From Bombyx mori (lineage: Eukaryota; Arthropoda; Insecta; Lepidoptera; Bombycidae): a stretch of DNA of 64,000 nt. Each line of letters starts with the position of its first letter. The stretch's first letter is position 1. Location of the stretch: positions 2,914,001-2,978,000 of the forward strand of contig NC_085123.1 of assembly GCF_030269925.1 (NCBI RefSeq), in the 5' to 3' direction. The notes below the pieces were generated by a model. It did no database searches and had not been told where the DNA came from. It was given only the letters and a program-made list of their open reading frames with translations. Positions 11,218 through 33,437 of this stretch are shown here, piece by piece. Made by a program: the position numbers and the translations under genes.

Positions 11218-12760
11218 TTCTCAGTGCAGCGGCCTCACAAGCGAACTGGACAAACTGTAATGTTAGTGTCTATGAATATAATGAGAGTTAAATTTTATGT
11301 GAAAGCGATTTGTCGATGGATGAACCCGACCTGCGGGAGCAGTCCAGGGGCGCCATTTAATGTAACTCATAGAATTGATTAATTTAAATCTGGAAAAATA
11401 TAATATACATATCGCAAAATATTATCGTACAACAAAATCTTGCGAAATTTGCCATAATTTATAAGGATATGAGTGTCCCGTAAGCTTTTCGCAAAAATAG
11501 TTTTATAAAAATAAAGGTCTATTCTGAAAATGCTTCAAAAATTTTGACACAAAGAATCGCGAATATAATATACAAAATTATTTAGTAGGCAAATGTCATA
11601 TGTACGTACGTGTGTCCGAATAAATTTATTATGGATTAATTAATTTAAAAATACAATTTTGATATGAAACTAAAAGTTTAAAAAAATTTTAATGTTGAAA
11701 TTCAAGTAAAGCTATTTTTCCATTTTAATAAAGCAATCATGAAATGTACGTAGTATGTACACGCTGATAATTAATATTTAAAAATGGCCTACCTTATTTA
11801 CGAATAGATAATCTTGTTTCATTGAAATGGTCTGGGATTCGTGAACGATTAAAACTGAATGTAGAATGTGTATAGGTATCGCGGCCCGCGCTCCTTAGGG
11901 ACTATTTCGAGTGCTGTGTGTTTTTAATGAGAGTGATGTGAGATTTTTTTTAACTTTTCGATCACATAAAAGTTAAATTTGTATGGAGTTGGCAGAGCTT
12001 CCCTTCGCTGCCGCTGGGGGCGCTGTTTCAACTCCATACTAATTTGAGTTAACTTTTACGCGTTCGAGGCGTTAAGAAAAACTCTCACGAAACACACAGT
12101 TCTCAGTATAATAGTTCTCATGTTCCCAATATAAGAGCAAAACATTAGGTACATTCGTATAAGAACTTAACAGGTAAGAAACGCATCTATTGATTTAGTA
12201 CCGATTTATTGTTAGATATTTAAAAAGTATTTAAGTGATTACGGAATAAGCTTGATGGTTAAATTCTACTATGTTGTAGCGTATATCGCGAGAACTTTGA
12301 GTTTTACGAAACAAAGTTTTGTGTGTGTACGCGTAACTTGAAATGCATCTTCCAACTTTAAGGAGCCTCGAAATTGTTAATAAAAATATGTTTAAATTAT
12401 AACGTGTGAGGTTTGAGAGCCAATTGTAAGTTGTAAGTTTAATAATAACTAAGTGTAGTTTTAGAGTTAACGAATGCGGACATTCGCTGGGCTCCGACAC
12501 GCACTCATTCTTCATCCATCGAGACAGTGTACACTTGTGAACAAATGAGAATGTTAATTATTTTTATTAATTTTTTTATTTTAGTATTATTGTTGCTGAT
12601 TGTTATTAAGTGCCACGAACACAACGTCATCGTAAATAAATAAATATATGTATAATTCAATTCGTCCATGTTAAACTAATGTGCAATTCTCATCATTTCC
12701 ATATCAGCGAGTTTTTAGTTGTTTAGTTACGTCATGTAAATATTAATTTAATAAACGAGA
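11218..12760 (+). other. Probable 3' UTR of the LMTK-like gene
   Basis: This AT-rich stretch follows the stop codon. Candidate AATAAA polyadenylation signals are at about 11619 and 12635, with another near 12749. A fold-back repeat copy lies at 11914-12099; if the distal signal is used the mature transcript would contain a strong hairpin. Nothing coding is seen. The real 3' end cannot be fixed without transcript data. Confidence 0.45.
11914..12099. mobile_element. Fold-back (near-palindromic) repeat, copy 1, in probable 3' UTR
   Basis: Arms around TTTGTATGGAGTTGGCAGAG and CAACTCCATACTAATTTGAG, with outer CTGTGTGTTTTTAATGAGAG and its near complement at the right. The most diverged of four copies. 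Confidence 0.65.
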
Positions 12761-13389
12761 ATAGGAACATAAAATTTTGAATTTGTATCGTATAATAAAA
12801 TTATTAATTGAAAACGACATGTTTAATGTTCTGAATTATTATTTAATCAGTTTTAAGTATGTTTTCGTTGATGTACAGATGTATATAGGATCGGTAGATG
12901 TTCATTTTGTTACAGGATATATGTTACGAGCCATTTTCCTCCTGGGTTGCCGGTTCAGATGCGGAATCGTCTCAACCTAATACAATCTATTTGGGTAATT
13001 TTTGGGGTCACACTGATTTTTCAGGCTTAACAAGCTTCCGTATAAATAATACAAAAATTTTAAAAATCGATTCGTTTGCCAAATCTTACCCAAATTGGCT
13101 GTAACTAAAATTAACTTTAATATATTATGTATGTAATGAGAAGAGATACGTTTATAAGGAATTAAAATTGAATTATTTGTCCAATAATATTGATATTTAT
13201 TGTAAGTTGTTATTGATTTGTATGAAAACGGTAAGCAGTATTTAGTGAATGTGAAAAACAATTGATAAATCTTTTCGTATATGTGACATTGTCGAGTCTT
13301 TTAAAGTATTTCTATGAAAAATAATTAAAATAAAAACTTGTGACTCAATAAGTCTTTTACTTTTCAAATATTTTAGTTTACTTTTGTTT

Positions 13390-13560
13390 TGCGATGTGTA
13401 AACGAGAGTGCGGAACAAGCGATAGAGAGGCACGATCGGGCCAAGCGTTGGCTTGTGACACAATGATCTCTCGTCTCGCATGACGTCAGAGATATCAGTT
13501 TGAATAGTTCTGCGACTGATGTTATCACGTAAACTATCTTCCGTAAACCAACTTTACAGA
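13390..13560 (+). repeat. Interspersed repeat shared with 34220-34520
   Basis: AGAGAGGCACGATCGGGCCA and CCAACTTTACAGACTACC here match AAAGAGGCACAATCGGCCTC and CCGACTTTACAGACAACC at 34248 and 34500. Unclassified. Confidence 0.5.
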
Positions 13561-13766
13561 CTACCACCACCCCGCCTATTTCTGCCGTGAAGTAGTAATA
13601 AGTTTCGGTTTGAAGGGTGGGGCAGCCGTTGTAACTATACTGAGACCTTAGAACTCATAACTCAAGGTGGGTGCCGGCATTTACGTTGTAGATGTCTATG
13701 AGCTCCAGTAACCACTTAACATTATGTGGGCTGTGAGCTCATCCACCAAACTATGCCTTAAAAATA
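13561..13766 (+). mobile_element. Bm1-type SINE, truncated and mutated
   Basis: CTACCACCACCCCGCCTATT ... ATGTGGGCTGTGAGCTCATC; it lies between the convergent LMTK-like and WDR13 genes. Confidence 0.75.
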
Positions 13767-14088
13767 TAATTAAAAAAAATCGATCAGAGATTTACAGGAA
13801 AAATCCACCGAGCAAATACTTACAATGATAAGTCCAGCGTGTCAGTTGTTTAAAATAAAACTTCACAAAGACCCTTCCTGATATCGACTGAAAGCGTTCC
13901 CTTGATTACAATTATAGTGAGAATGATTGACACCAGTCTTTTTCTTTCTCCATTCATAACTTTTCATGACAAAACAATTTGAGTTCCCATAACAGGAGTT
14001 TGCCTATCTCCTTTAGGCTTAAATTAATTTCAAAATTTAAAATAAATATGAATGTATATATAATAAATTAAAAATGTACGTTTGGTAA

Positions 14089-14508
14089 TCTATATATTAA
14101 TACGTGAAGCAAAAACTTTGTATCCCTTTTTACGATAATTGCGCAGACGGAGGAGTATGAAATTTTCCACACTTATAGAGAATATAGAGAAGGAGTGCAC
14201 AATGCTAATATTTTTTTTAAATAATGCATAAAAGATACATTAAATCAATAAAGAAAACATAACACACACTACATACCATGTATTTGACGCACACACGCAT
14301 GCATACTATTTATTGTCAAACTTTTGTTCTTTACGTCTGTTGTCAAATTGAGAATAGATTAAATACTGTTAGTCTTTATTAATATTTTTTTATTGTGTAG
14401 TCTTGGCGAAATTTGTGATTATAGAAGTATAAAATACAATTACAATAGTGTACAAACTTACAATTCCAATTAATTATAGTAGAATTTCGACTACTGCGGG
14501 ACCTCTAG
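14089..14508 (+). mobile_element. Helitron-like interspersed repeat, copy 1
   Basis: Starts TCTATATATTAATACGTGAA after A and ends TGCGGGACCTCTAG before T. The same sequence recurs, directly oriented, at 57388-57855. It lies between the convergent LMTK-like and WDR13 genes. Confidence 0.65.
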
Positions 14509-15010
14509 TAAAATAATTATAAGATAAATAGGTACATCTGACAATAGTACAAGACGCATATTATGTCACCGGTTTAATTAGTTGCATGTCCACTCGTCTC
14601 GCACGGTTCAAGTTATTCCCATTAATTTCTCACTAAAATTCAAACATTCAAAAACCCAAACTAGGTGATTTAAATAATTTCTACTGTACAAATATCAAAA
14701 GTTAATTTTATTATTCACAGAGTCGGGTTTTAATTTTTTGAAAACCAGTCTGGTTAGTAACTGGCTTTCCCAATACATCGAAACCTGATTGTAGAACTTA
14801 TAATGTACGATGCTTAGTGTCATTTTAATAAAAACAATCATATATTAAGTCAAGAGATTTATTTTATCACAGAGTATAATATTTAACAAAAAAATTCAAA
14901 GTTCGGTGCAGGCCAAAAATCGGACAGCTGTCCTGTAGTACACTTGACTACGACCTCGTGTCTCAAGGCGGGTAGCGGGTGCATGTTGTGATGCCTGTCG
15001 GTTCCAGTAA

Positions 15011-15096
15011 CGTATGAACTCACACCAAGAAAGGGTAATTTACGTAAGGGTAAATTACCGTTTCTTGGTTATATATATTCGTTGTGAGTTCATACG
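15011..15096. repeat. 86-bp two-part hairpin
   Basis: The outer stem CGTATGAACTCAC pairs with GTGAGTTCATACG; the inner stem CCAAGAAAGGGTAATTTAC pairs with GTAAATTACCGTTTCTTGG. It lies just after a diverged Bm1-like stretch (TCTCAAGGCGGGTAGCGGGT). Confidence 0.75.
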
Positions 15097-15643
15097 CTTT
15101 TATTGGCTTTATACGTATTTTAGTATGTAACGTAATATTTGAACATGATTATGACCCCCTTCAAGACGTCGGGTTAACTCGAAATTTGGCATAAATCATA
15201 AGGACCGATGACAATTCAATATTTCAAATCAGTTAGTTAGACCTGTTATTTACTTTCGGCAGTCAAAACAACAAATTCTTTTGAGCTCCTTTTATTTCAC
15301 TTACCAAATTGGAAAGTGTTGTATTTGTGTGAATGTACATTAATGAATAATTTATGATAATACATAATGGTACTTAAACTAAAAAAATATAAATTAATAA
15401 TAGTTAAAAAAAAAAACAAAAACTTCGGGTGCTTTTTAAGATATTGTCAAAACGATAATCCTTCTACTATTATGTGTCAATAAAATATTTATAACTATTG
15501 ACACCATGCGCCCCACGCTTTTTATTTCAATAAATTTATTATTTAGTAGGATTTTTATATAAAAGTGTATTTTTTTTTTTTAACTATTATTAATTTAAAA
15601 TTTTAATTTTAATAATCTTTATTTAGGTTAGGTTAAGATTGCT

Positions 15644-25165
<9,522 letters not shown>

Positions 25166-25322
25166 ATCTCATAGAATGTTTTACAACTATACCACTATTT
25201 CTTTTAATGTTTTTTTAGTAAAACGTACACACTATGTCAAGCATAAAAATAAACAAAACATTGACATTTCTGACAGCCATTTGACATTTGATATTTCGAT
25301 TTTTCGTGAAACTGTCAAGTAT

Positions 25323-25745
25323 CAAATTTTTTTAAGGGATTTTGTGACCTGGTTACTAAGACATTTAAGTCTAGTCTTATATTAATTTTTATTTTTATTT
25401 TTATGAAAAATGATAAAATGGAGTGAAATGAAATGAAATGAAAATGATATATTTGAGACATTAATCAACTGGGATGAAATTAAATGAAATAAAATGATAT
25501 GGGATGAAATATAATCTCAATAAAATGATGATCATTTACTGAGATGTTTTCAGTGGACTTTTTGAAGAATCCCGAGAAGTTACGTCCAGCGGCTTTGTTT
25601 CATTTTCCTACATTTGTGCACTTTCACAGATATTAAACAGTTAATAAACCAACGTTAATACACATTTTAACCTGAAGAAACACTAAATAGACAAAATAAA
25701 ACAAATCACACAACTTCACTCCTCGCGTTCCCGCCAAAAAGTATC
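25323..25745. repeat. Direct repeat copy 1, upstream of WDR13, with E2F consensus
   Basis: TTTTTTTAAGGGATTTTGTG ... CACTCCTCGCGTTCCCGCC. It contains a GAAATGAAAT-rich low-complexity block at 25418-25500. Its edge nearer WDR13 is 160 bp from the start codon. The minus strand carries TTTGGCGGGAA at 25738-25728. Confidence 0.65.
25728..25738 (-). promoter_or_regulatory. Candidate E2F/DP site upstream of WDR13
   Basis: TTTGGCGGGAA on the minus strand matches the textbook E2F site exactly. It is about 560 bp upstream of the WDR13 ATG, inside a repeat whose other copy also keeps it. Function is not shown by sequence alone. Confidence 0.4.
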
Positions 25746-26636
25746 AAGTATCAAAAGTAAAGGAAACGATGATACAACGCATTAGGTAGCATTCGGAAAC
25801 AGCGAAGGCTCAATCAATACAGCCAGTTCGGCTGATTAAATTAAGACATGACTTTTTCCAGAATTTGATTCATTCGTGTCAGATGAATCCAAGACGGTCG
25901 TGTCGGATTATTAACATAATTTCGATCATGACAACACTCCAATAAGAAATAAAGTGTAACAGCGATGCAGAAAAGAGTGGTGAAAAGAGTTGTTCTTTAT
26001 TAATAAAAGTTTTTATATCGTACGTAAAATATTTTTTTATGCAGGTAAATTTGATACTGCATTGCATTCCTTTATCGAAATCAATTAAAGACTAAGTTCA
26101 TTTTATTGATTGTAGTAGTTTTAAAAAAGGGTTCTCTTCTTTGAAGCTTTTCTGAATATTCAGCCTTCTTGACTTTTGTGTTTCTACATTCTTTTGACTG
26201 GTGGCAAAATTAGTTACATTTGAAACCTTTCATTCCGTGCTGAAATTAGTTTGCAAGTCCCAGTGCTACTCAAAGTCTGCGGTGAATCGAGACTGAGCTT
26301 GAATGCTGCGTCGGTACGCTGAGTAGTCCATGTATGCAGAGCTGCCACGCCGGAGATGTGTGCACCCAAGCGTTGATGATCCAGTCGTGGGCTGCGATAA
26401 GCTGTGGTGGCGTGATGAGGCAGCGAAGGTGCGTGCCGTAGGACCCCGAAGCGCGGTGAGTTGGCTGCGATGGACCTGTTGAGGCTTCGATGCTGGCTTG
26501 CTGTGGGACGACTGTTGATGACTGTTGGGTTTACGACGAAAGGAAAATCTTCCACCGAGCGCATGATATTGCTCGGTAAACCGATGGTCCGATTTATTTA
26601 TACCTGTTCTGGTAGCCTGAAGGGGTTGTTCTAGAT

Positions 26637-26960
26637 TCGCCGAGCGAGTAGGTGAGTTCACGGGGCTCAAACCTGACAACGTTGCTAAGACGAACCCTGG
26701 CAAGAGCCGAGCTTCGCAGAATCTACCACCGGATTAGAAACGTGACCCACTGAGAAGATCCGCCGAGAACCTCAGTGGTCTGTGTCTGTGGGTTAATTTA
26801 CTCGCCGAGCCCTTCGTCGCAAGCAACGGGTTCGACGAGAACGATGACCGGTGCTTAAGGTACCTTAAAGCACCGTTAGTGGATCGAGATGATCCGAAAT
26901 GACGTGTTTTAGGCGACGTCGACTGCTTTCCTTTCGGTCCGCAGGATCGGGAGGATGGTC
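26637..26960 (-). mobile_element. LINE 3' end (CACAGCCCACTGAG family), longer copy
   Basis: Minus-oriented, keeping the region upstream of the 3' UTR (GGATCGGAAACGTGACCCAC-like core, CACCGGTCATCGTTCTCGTC and the CGTCGACTGC block) also seen at 21240, 54609 and 59035. Its higher-coordinate end meets the RTE-like element at 26973. Confidence 0.7.
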
Positions 26961-26972
26961 CGAATGTTGTTG

Positions 26973-27531
26973 TTCATCATCATCATCATCATCAACAGCC
27001 CATAGTCGTCCACTGCTGGACATAGGCCTCTCCCAATCTACACCACTGAGCCCGGTCTGCAGCTCTCCTCATCCACTTCTTGCCGGCCACCGTGCGGAGG
27101 TCATCGCACCATCTAGCCAGGAGGCGTCCAACGTTACGTCTTCCGCCGCACGGTCTCCACTCGAGAACCCGTCTGCTCCAGCGATCGTTAGTCCTACGGC
27201 ATATATGGCCAGCCCACTGCCGCTTCAGCTTGCTGACTCTTTGAGCTACGTCGATAGCTTTAGTTCTCTGTCGAATAATCTCATTCCGGATTTTATCCTT
27301 CAGAGAAACTCCGAGCATGGCTCTTTCCATGGCTCGCTGAGCGACTTTGAGCTCACGGACCAACCGTACTGTGAGTGTCCACGTTTCGGCTCCGTAAGTC
27401 ATTACCGGTAGGACGCACTGGTTAAAAACTTTCGTTTTCAGGCACTGTGGTATGTGCGATGAAAAGACTCCAGGCAGTTTGCCGAACGCCGCCCAGCCCA
27501 GTTGGATCCTTCTCTTGACTTCCCTCTCCAA
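26973..27531 (-). mobile_element. RTE-like LINE end with reverse transcriptase C-terminus and (GAT)n tail
   Basis: The minus strand is open from 27531 and reads RRIQLGWAAFGKLPGVFSS, VFNQCVLPVMTYGAETWTLT, AMERAMLGVSLKDKIRNEI and WAGHICRRTNDRWSRRVLEW, a very common C-terminal domain of lepidopteran endonuclease/reverse-transcriptase elements. It finishes near 26975 in a GATGATGAT repeat, the microsatellite tail expected for RTE elements. The frame is intact to a stop near 26992 but the 5' part is missing. Confidence 0.8.
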
Positions 27532-30500
27532 GCTGTTTACCCCATAGATTAAACACTTAATATATTCGAGAGTTTACCCATCTGCAGCGTCTGCCCGAGG
27601 TATAAATATTCATTTATAATGTTGTTTGTAACTTGTATATAAGCGAGGCTTATCTTGAAAATGTCGTAAGCCAGATTCAGGTATCTGTCATGTATCTTGT
27701 GTTGTACGATGCCTACCGGCCACAAAATCTTTCAAAAATCATTCCTTACCTATTTCCTACCTTTATTAGGATTAAAGCAGACTCACAGCTTGCACCTTTA
27801 GTTTTATTTCACGATGTTTTCCTTCATCGTAGAATTGGTTCGGAAACAAGGGTTGGCTTTCAGAAATTCAGACAGCCCCAATCTAAGTCGTCTAACGCAT
27901 CACATTTCACAGGGCGTCTTAACCGCAGCTCCGAGGTATTTCGAATACAAAAATATGTTTTGTATAAAACCATGAACAAAATTATGATCACAATATTAAC
28001 GGTAAAAAGGGCATTTATGCCACCACATCAGACCCTGAATCTTCGTAAAACAAACGAAAAGCATCAAATAGAAAACAAAATCAGAAAAGCACCGAAATAA
28101 CCTAACTATTATAATTAATAAAGCGGAACATTGTAGAGTTATTTAAATTCATTCAGAGTCTTAGAAAAAAATCCCGACCGGTTTCAAGAGCATAAACATA
28201 CAATTAAAGACCGCTTAATGTTTTAAAAGGTACTATATCATTCAGACGCGTACGAACGAAGCGGCGCGCTCGCCGCGAGGCCAGACATTTCCCGGAATCC
28301 TTATTTCCGATTCCGAAATACACGACGCGTTGATACTAGGAAATCTGTACTGGGCGTTATTCTGGTGCGATGCCGTGTAATGCAAGAAACCCGTGGCACT
28401 AGCGAGCTGCCTCGGCCATCCGTTATAAATACAGAATGCGGTGGCGGGCTTGAAAGTCCGGTGACCCAACAAAAAACTTATTTCCATTCCTTCCTTTCTT
28501 GTCTATGCAAATTCTTTCGTCAAATGCCGGTAATGCTATTATCTCGAAGAGCTCCCCCCGCTACCACGGTATTTTATTCATACTGCATTTCCAGCGGCAT
28601 TTTTTGCTGTATTTTAATATCAATTTCAATTGGCGGGAACTTGACAACCAACGTTGCCGACGGCCACGTGCGTTAATGAGTTTGAGAACTGGTGGCCCGC
28701 AGTAAATTAGAAGTGGCGTTATGTACACACTTGCTGGCTCTCAATCTTTTGCAAGGAGTAGCTTAAATCAAAACAAATTATCAGAGGTATGCAAATAAGC
28801 CTTTTCGTCAATAATAAAATTATACTTCGAGTTCGGTCTGCGTATCAAATAAAACGAAGCAAAGTTGTTTAATATTTTATTTATTGACATTATAATTAAT
28901 GATGTTGCCATACATTCACTGTGTAATATTTAAAAAAAACATTCAATAAACGTGGAACATTGAACAACAATTGACACTTACAAACATTGAAAAATCTTCA
29001 TAATGATCGATTAGTTTTTAAAATAATAAAAAAAAAACCACGCAACGGTTTCAAGGCTAAACAGGCATTTAATGACGTAAAATTATCTAAAATGAGGCTA
29101 AAATCGAAATGTCCGTAAATAAATTAATGACTAAAATATTTATGATTAAACTAAGCATATATGACTATATTGTTTGTTGTACCTAAAAACCAGATTTGAC
29201 CCTTTCTGCAACCGAGTGACGCGTAACGTGATCAGTAGTATTATACTTTCATTAAAAATGAATCGCACAAGACATTGTTTTTGGGGTTTCTAAATTGGGG
29301 GCGAAAAAATTTTGCGCGCACTCTAGCAAAGGGTTAAATTTAACATCCTTATAACAGACAAATGCATGGAGTGTAAATAAAAAAGTAAAAAAAAAAAACT
29401 TAGATCGCATTAAAATCAATCAGTCAAAACTTATTACGATATCAATCGATGGTCCCTTTTTGTACTGCCAAAGGTCGAAAACAGCTTTTAAGCAGAGTGA
29501 AATAATGTTTATTTTTGTTTGCTATTAATTTCACAATTAAAAAAAAAAAGCAAATACAAAAAAAAAAGGTTTTATTGCGTACACAGGGACCAATCGATTT
29601 ATGAAGGCAAGTATTACTAATAAAAGTCAATAGTAATAGCTCTTCGGTTCTTAATATTTACACTTAACATAACGATTTAATTAATATATATGTGTGTAAT
29701 ACATATAATTTTATAAACTATTTACATTGTACATATTATAATAAACAGTTATAATATCAACATTATTTAGAATTAATAGTTCGCCGATTCTCGAATGTGT
29801 AACGTTAAATTTGGATTTAAGTTGACTTCTATATATTTTTTTAAGGTGATGAAGCCAAATTAAAAAATCACAAACAGCTGCATTAGCATTTCTGTATGTA
29901 ATTTAATTAGAATAATTTTTTTTTTCAATTTTTATTTATTTGTAAATATAAAAAGTACAAGGACGTACTTAGAATAAAAACTATTTGCAAATTTTAACAA
30001 AAAAAAAAACACAATTTCCGTTACCTAAATGTTCAAGTACAACAATAAAATATTTATCAACAGTATTGATTGATTCATCAACTTAAATCCGTTTGTGATT
30101 AAACAATATTAAGACCAAATAACAGCAATGATACATGCCCCCAATTAAAATACATTTATTATATATACGTATTTATCAAAACAGGAAAAAATGTAATTTT
30201 TCCTTAAATTACGTTACGAGGTCCCATTAAACTAAGCAATCGTTATAGCTGCAAAGGGTTTCGTTTTAAAGCGAAAAATTCGACGAAAAAAATTGCTTCC
30301 TCCAGTCGGAAAGCAATTTCCGGGTGAGATAACATTACATATATAATAATCTATAATTTAAAGAATTCTTATTTAAAAACTAACAGGAAATAGCTTTTGA
30401 GGTCTGGCGTACGATACAGGCAAGACCCGGCTTTTGAGATTAAAAAAAAAAAACAATTCCAAACACTAGCGCAAACTTCCCATATTTCGTATTTCCAATG

Positions 30501-31839
30501 CAACAACATAAGTAAAATTGATACTTTTGAAAGAGAAATTATGTTAACTATCCTTATTTCATTTATTGTGTGAAGTTTTCGCTAGTATTCGAAATTCAAA
30601 ATAGGACGTGCGAACTCGACCTCGAATGACACGCGTCCAAATCAAACAGAATGTTTCAAATAAACAACACTACGCTAATCTCCTTTATAAACTTATCTCC
30701 TAAATGAAAAACAGGCGTTTTATCGAAATCACATTTTCGATAAACGCGTATTAGCGTGTTTTTTTAAATTTGTTTACATCACGCGTAAACACCACTAATA
30801 ATATTTCCCAACAATAACGCGTAATATATTTTTAAAATAGGAATACAAAAGTCGAAAACCAACGGTTTCTTGATCTATAACGTAACTGAACGACCTCGGT
30901 CCGAAAGCGTTCTTTCGCTCGAGCGTTGTGACCGCACGTCACAAGTGTGACGTCACGGTGAAGTAAAACTTCCAAAGATTTCTTCGTAACGTCGACTCTG
31001 TTATTGGCGCACAACGGCATCGCTTAGAAATTCTACGAAACCTTTGTACTAGGTAGTGGCTTAATGCAAATCTCACTTTATTACGACGGACTAAAATGCA
31101 TTTTCGAACTTTCACGAGTATTGTTTAATACGTATTAATTCGTTGTTCACGTCACGTATTACGTTAAAATAACATGTTAAGGACTTGGCTAACAGATTAC
31201 GTACGTCCTGTGAAGGATTTTAAACATTTTTTTATAGACTTAAGTTTGTGGGAGTTGGCATGCCATCGTTTGTAAAGGCATAGTATGTTTGCGTAGATGG
31301 GTGGACAAGCTCACAGCCCACCTGGTGTTAAGTGGTTACTGGAGCCCTGGAGCGATTTTCATTACGTGTTATGTAATATTTATTTTCGAATAGTCTACAA
31401 AACATTAACTTCGAGAAGATTCGTAGCTAATTCGTTCTCATTTTTTAATACTTATAGAATAAGGTTTATATAAACAACGATTATATTGTAACAAGCGCTA
31501 ACAAATACTATTTAAAAATCCGAATACATAACGTTCACTTAGATAATATAATAAATTTGATATTACATAATATATTCGTTGTATGCTTATATACGAAACC
31601 TGCATATTTTATTAATTAAAGATATTACATAAACAACTTTATTTATTTTTCTAATTGTAAATAGATAACTAGTATACATAGATACCTTTTTCCTACATTT
31701 CACCTAAAATGCGCGTGTCTAGTTCATTGGTTATATTAATTTAATGGCCATTACGATACCGGACCTATTAGTTCTAACCAATCGATACCTCAGGATGTAA
31801 AGGACTGAAATCCTGCGATTATTCAAGTTCATCGCCATT
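27532..31839. other. Intergenic, mostly single-copy, no supported gene
   Basis: A 155-codon plus frame at 27633-28100 has no recognisable motif and overlaps repeat-like words (TCACGATGTTTTCCTTCATC), so it is not called. A GC-richer patch lies at 28240-28480. Consensus cAMP-response-type sequence TGACGTCA occurs near 30950. A Bm1 scrap is at 31290. The remainder is AT-rich with several poly(A)/poly(T) runs. Confidence 0.5.
31290..31350 (-). mobile_element. Bm1-type SINE fragment
   Basis: AGATGGGTGGACAAGCTCAC ... AGTGGTTACTGGAGCCC only. Confidence 0.65.
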
Positions 31840-32178
31840 AAGGCTTTTTTTAAGGGATTTTATGACCTGGTAACTAAGACCTTTAGGTCAAGTCTTATTT
31901 TAATTTTAATGAAAACTTTTTTTATATGAAAAATGAAATGAAGTATAATCTCAGTATAATGGTGGTCATTTACTGAGACTATTTCAGTGGACTTTTTGGA
32001 GGATCGCGAGCAGTTACGTCCAGCGGCTTTGTTTCATTTTCCCACATTTGTGCACTTTCACAGATCCTAAACGATTAATAAATCACCGTTATTACACATT
32101 TAAACCTGAAGAAACACTAATAAATAGACAAAATAAAACAAATCGCACAACTTCACTCCTCGCGTTCCCGCCAAAAAG
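31840..32178. repeat. Direct repeat copy 2, with E2F consensus and CCGCCATTTT
   Basis: Collinear with 25323-25745 but lacking most of the GAAATGAAAT block. TTTGGCGGGAA (minus strand) is at 32175-32165, followed by GTCCGCCGCCATTTTAAGG. Confidence 0.65.
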
Positions 32179-32692
32179 TCCGCCGCCATTTTAAGGCTGC
32201 ATATAATTTACCTAAATACCTTCGCAATCGCCTAATCCGCACTAACCGAACCTAGATGAGAGAGAAGCTACAACAGCTACTCGTCGGAAATTAACTGTCG
32301 AGCGCACGAGGTCCGCCGCGACCCGAATACAAAATACCGAAACAGTTGAAGTTGAAAATAAGAAAAGACAACGTGCCGCCTGCCTAAGATTTACTTAATA
32401 CGATCGTTCTATAACCCTGTCACGAATTTCACCCACATTAGTATTGTACACGCGAAAATAATTCTCTTAAACGTTTAGCTTTTTTTTTTTTTTTTCAATT
32501 TTATTATAGGTACATAAAAAAACAAAACTACACGAATATTGTATACAAAATAGCGTCGTTCTGGAAATTTTGCTACGTAATTTTATAACAATGTTTAAAA
32601 TATGTAAACCGTAACATTCGAGATGTGAAAAGTTATTTGGTTTAAGTGACATTTCGCTTATTATGAGTACGCGACATTCATCTTAGTAATTA

Positions 32693-32900
32693 ATTAAAGG
32701 TGCGTTTTATTTGGTATTAGCATCGACAGTTCGATAGTTTTTAATTGAACTTCAATTAAGTTTACTTCATCGAAATAGCTGAAGAAGTTTTTTTTTTTTG
32801 TTATGAATTTTTTTTCCATGTTTTGAACTTCAAATGGCTCTTCTGTAAAATGTAAAAATGTCGCTTAGACCAAATAGCCTTTCGCTCATCGATATTATTA
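32693..32900 (+). repeat. Unclassified interspersed repeat, second copy
   Basis: AAAGGTGCGTTTTATTTGGT ... CCTTTCGCTCATCGATATTA; collinear with 16368-16560. Confidence 0.65.
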
Positions 32901-33159
32901 TTAACAGAGTATCTTTTCAATATTGTCAACAAAACATTTGATTTCGCGTTTCGCCCTCCATATTCTAGTTTTAAGCGCATCCCTAACAAAAAAAAAGAAG
33001 CGTATTTGTAGGTCTTTTATAGCTTCCATTTTTTTTAAAATTCTGTATACAAACGCGACATTAAATCGTAAAAACCGGATCATTATTTCAAAACGTTCTT
33101 CCTATTATCATTCTATTATTCGTAACATTTACAAAAACTTTTAAAAATATTTTTTTTTT

Positions 33160-33437
33160 TCCCGCGACCTGCCCCTCCTGATCCATTAACGGTGCTTTTG
33201 CGACGAAGGACTCGACGAGCAAATTAACCCATAGACACAGCCCACTGAGTTTCTCGCCGGATCTTCTCAGTGAGTCGCGTTTCCGATCCGGTGGCAGATT
33301 CTGCGAAGCACTGCTCTTGTTAGGGTCAGTGTTAGCAACACTACGGTTTGAGCCCCGCGAGCTCACCTGCACACGTTAGGGCGAAGCTAAAATAGCCTCT
33401 CAAGGCTATCAGCATAGGCAGGGAATAAAAAAAAAAG
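33160..33437 (+). mobile_element. LINE 3' end (CACAGCCCACTGAG family)
   Basis: Plus-oriented copy with CACAGCCCACTGAGTTTCTC at 33237, AATAGCCTCTCAAGGCTATC near 33390 and a poly(A) tail ending near 33437. It lies in the WDR13-wash intergenic region or the wash 3' UTR. Confidence 0.75.

Larger units (their letters stand above)
12761..15643. other. Intergenic region between convergent genes
   Basis: AT-rich DNA between the LMTK-like gene and the WDR13 stop. It holds the repeat at 13390, a Bm1 copy at 13561, the Helitron-like repeat at 14089, the hairpin at 15011, and a TTTATT (AATAAA on the minus strand) near 15619 that could end WDR13 transcripts. No coding region seen. Confidence 0.6.

Noticed and set aside
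26214..26703. Two overlapping minus frames of 116 and 145 codons
   Set aside because: They run into LINE tail sequence and show no known motif; the repeated low-complexity residues look like chance in a moderately GC-rich patch. A degenerate gene cannot be excluded.
26974..26993. CATCATCAT array considered as an independent microsatellite or CRISPR-like repeat
   Set aside because: It is the 3' tail of the RTE-like element; there are no spacers, and CRISPR is not expected in an animal genome.
26899..27411. 170-codon plus frame rich in Ser
   Set aside because: It lies antisense to the reverse transcriptase end on the minus strand, which has clear family motifs.
27633..28100. 155-codon plus frame
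   Set aside because: No domain or splice context, AT-rich codon use, and internal repeat-like sequence; not supported as a gene.
30832..31020. CpG-containing patch with TGACGTCA considered as a promoter
   Set aside because: No first exon or transcript start can be linked to it; a single CRE-like word is weak evidence.
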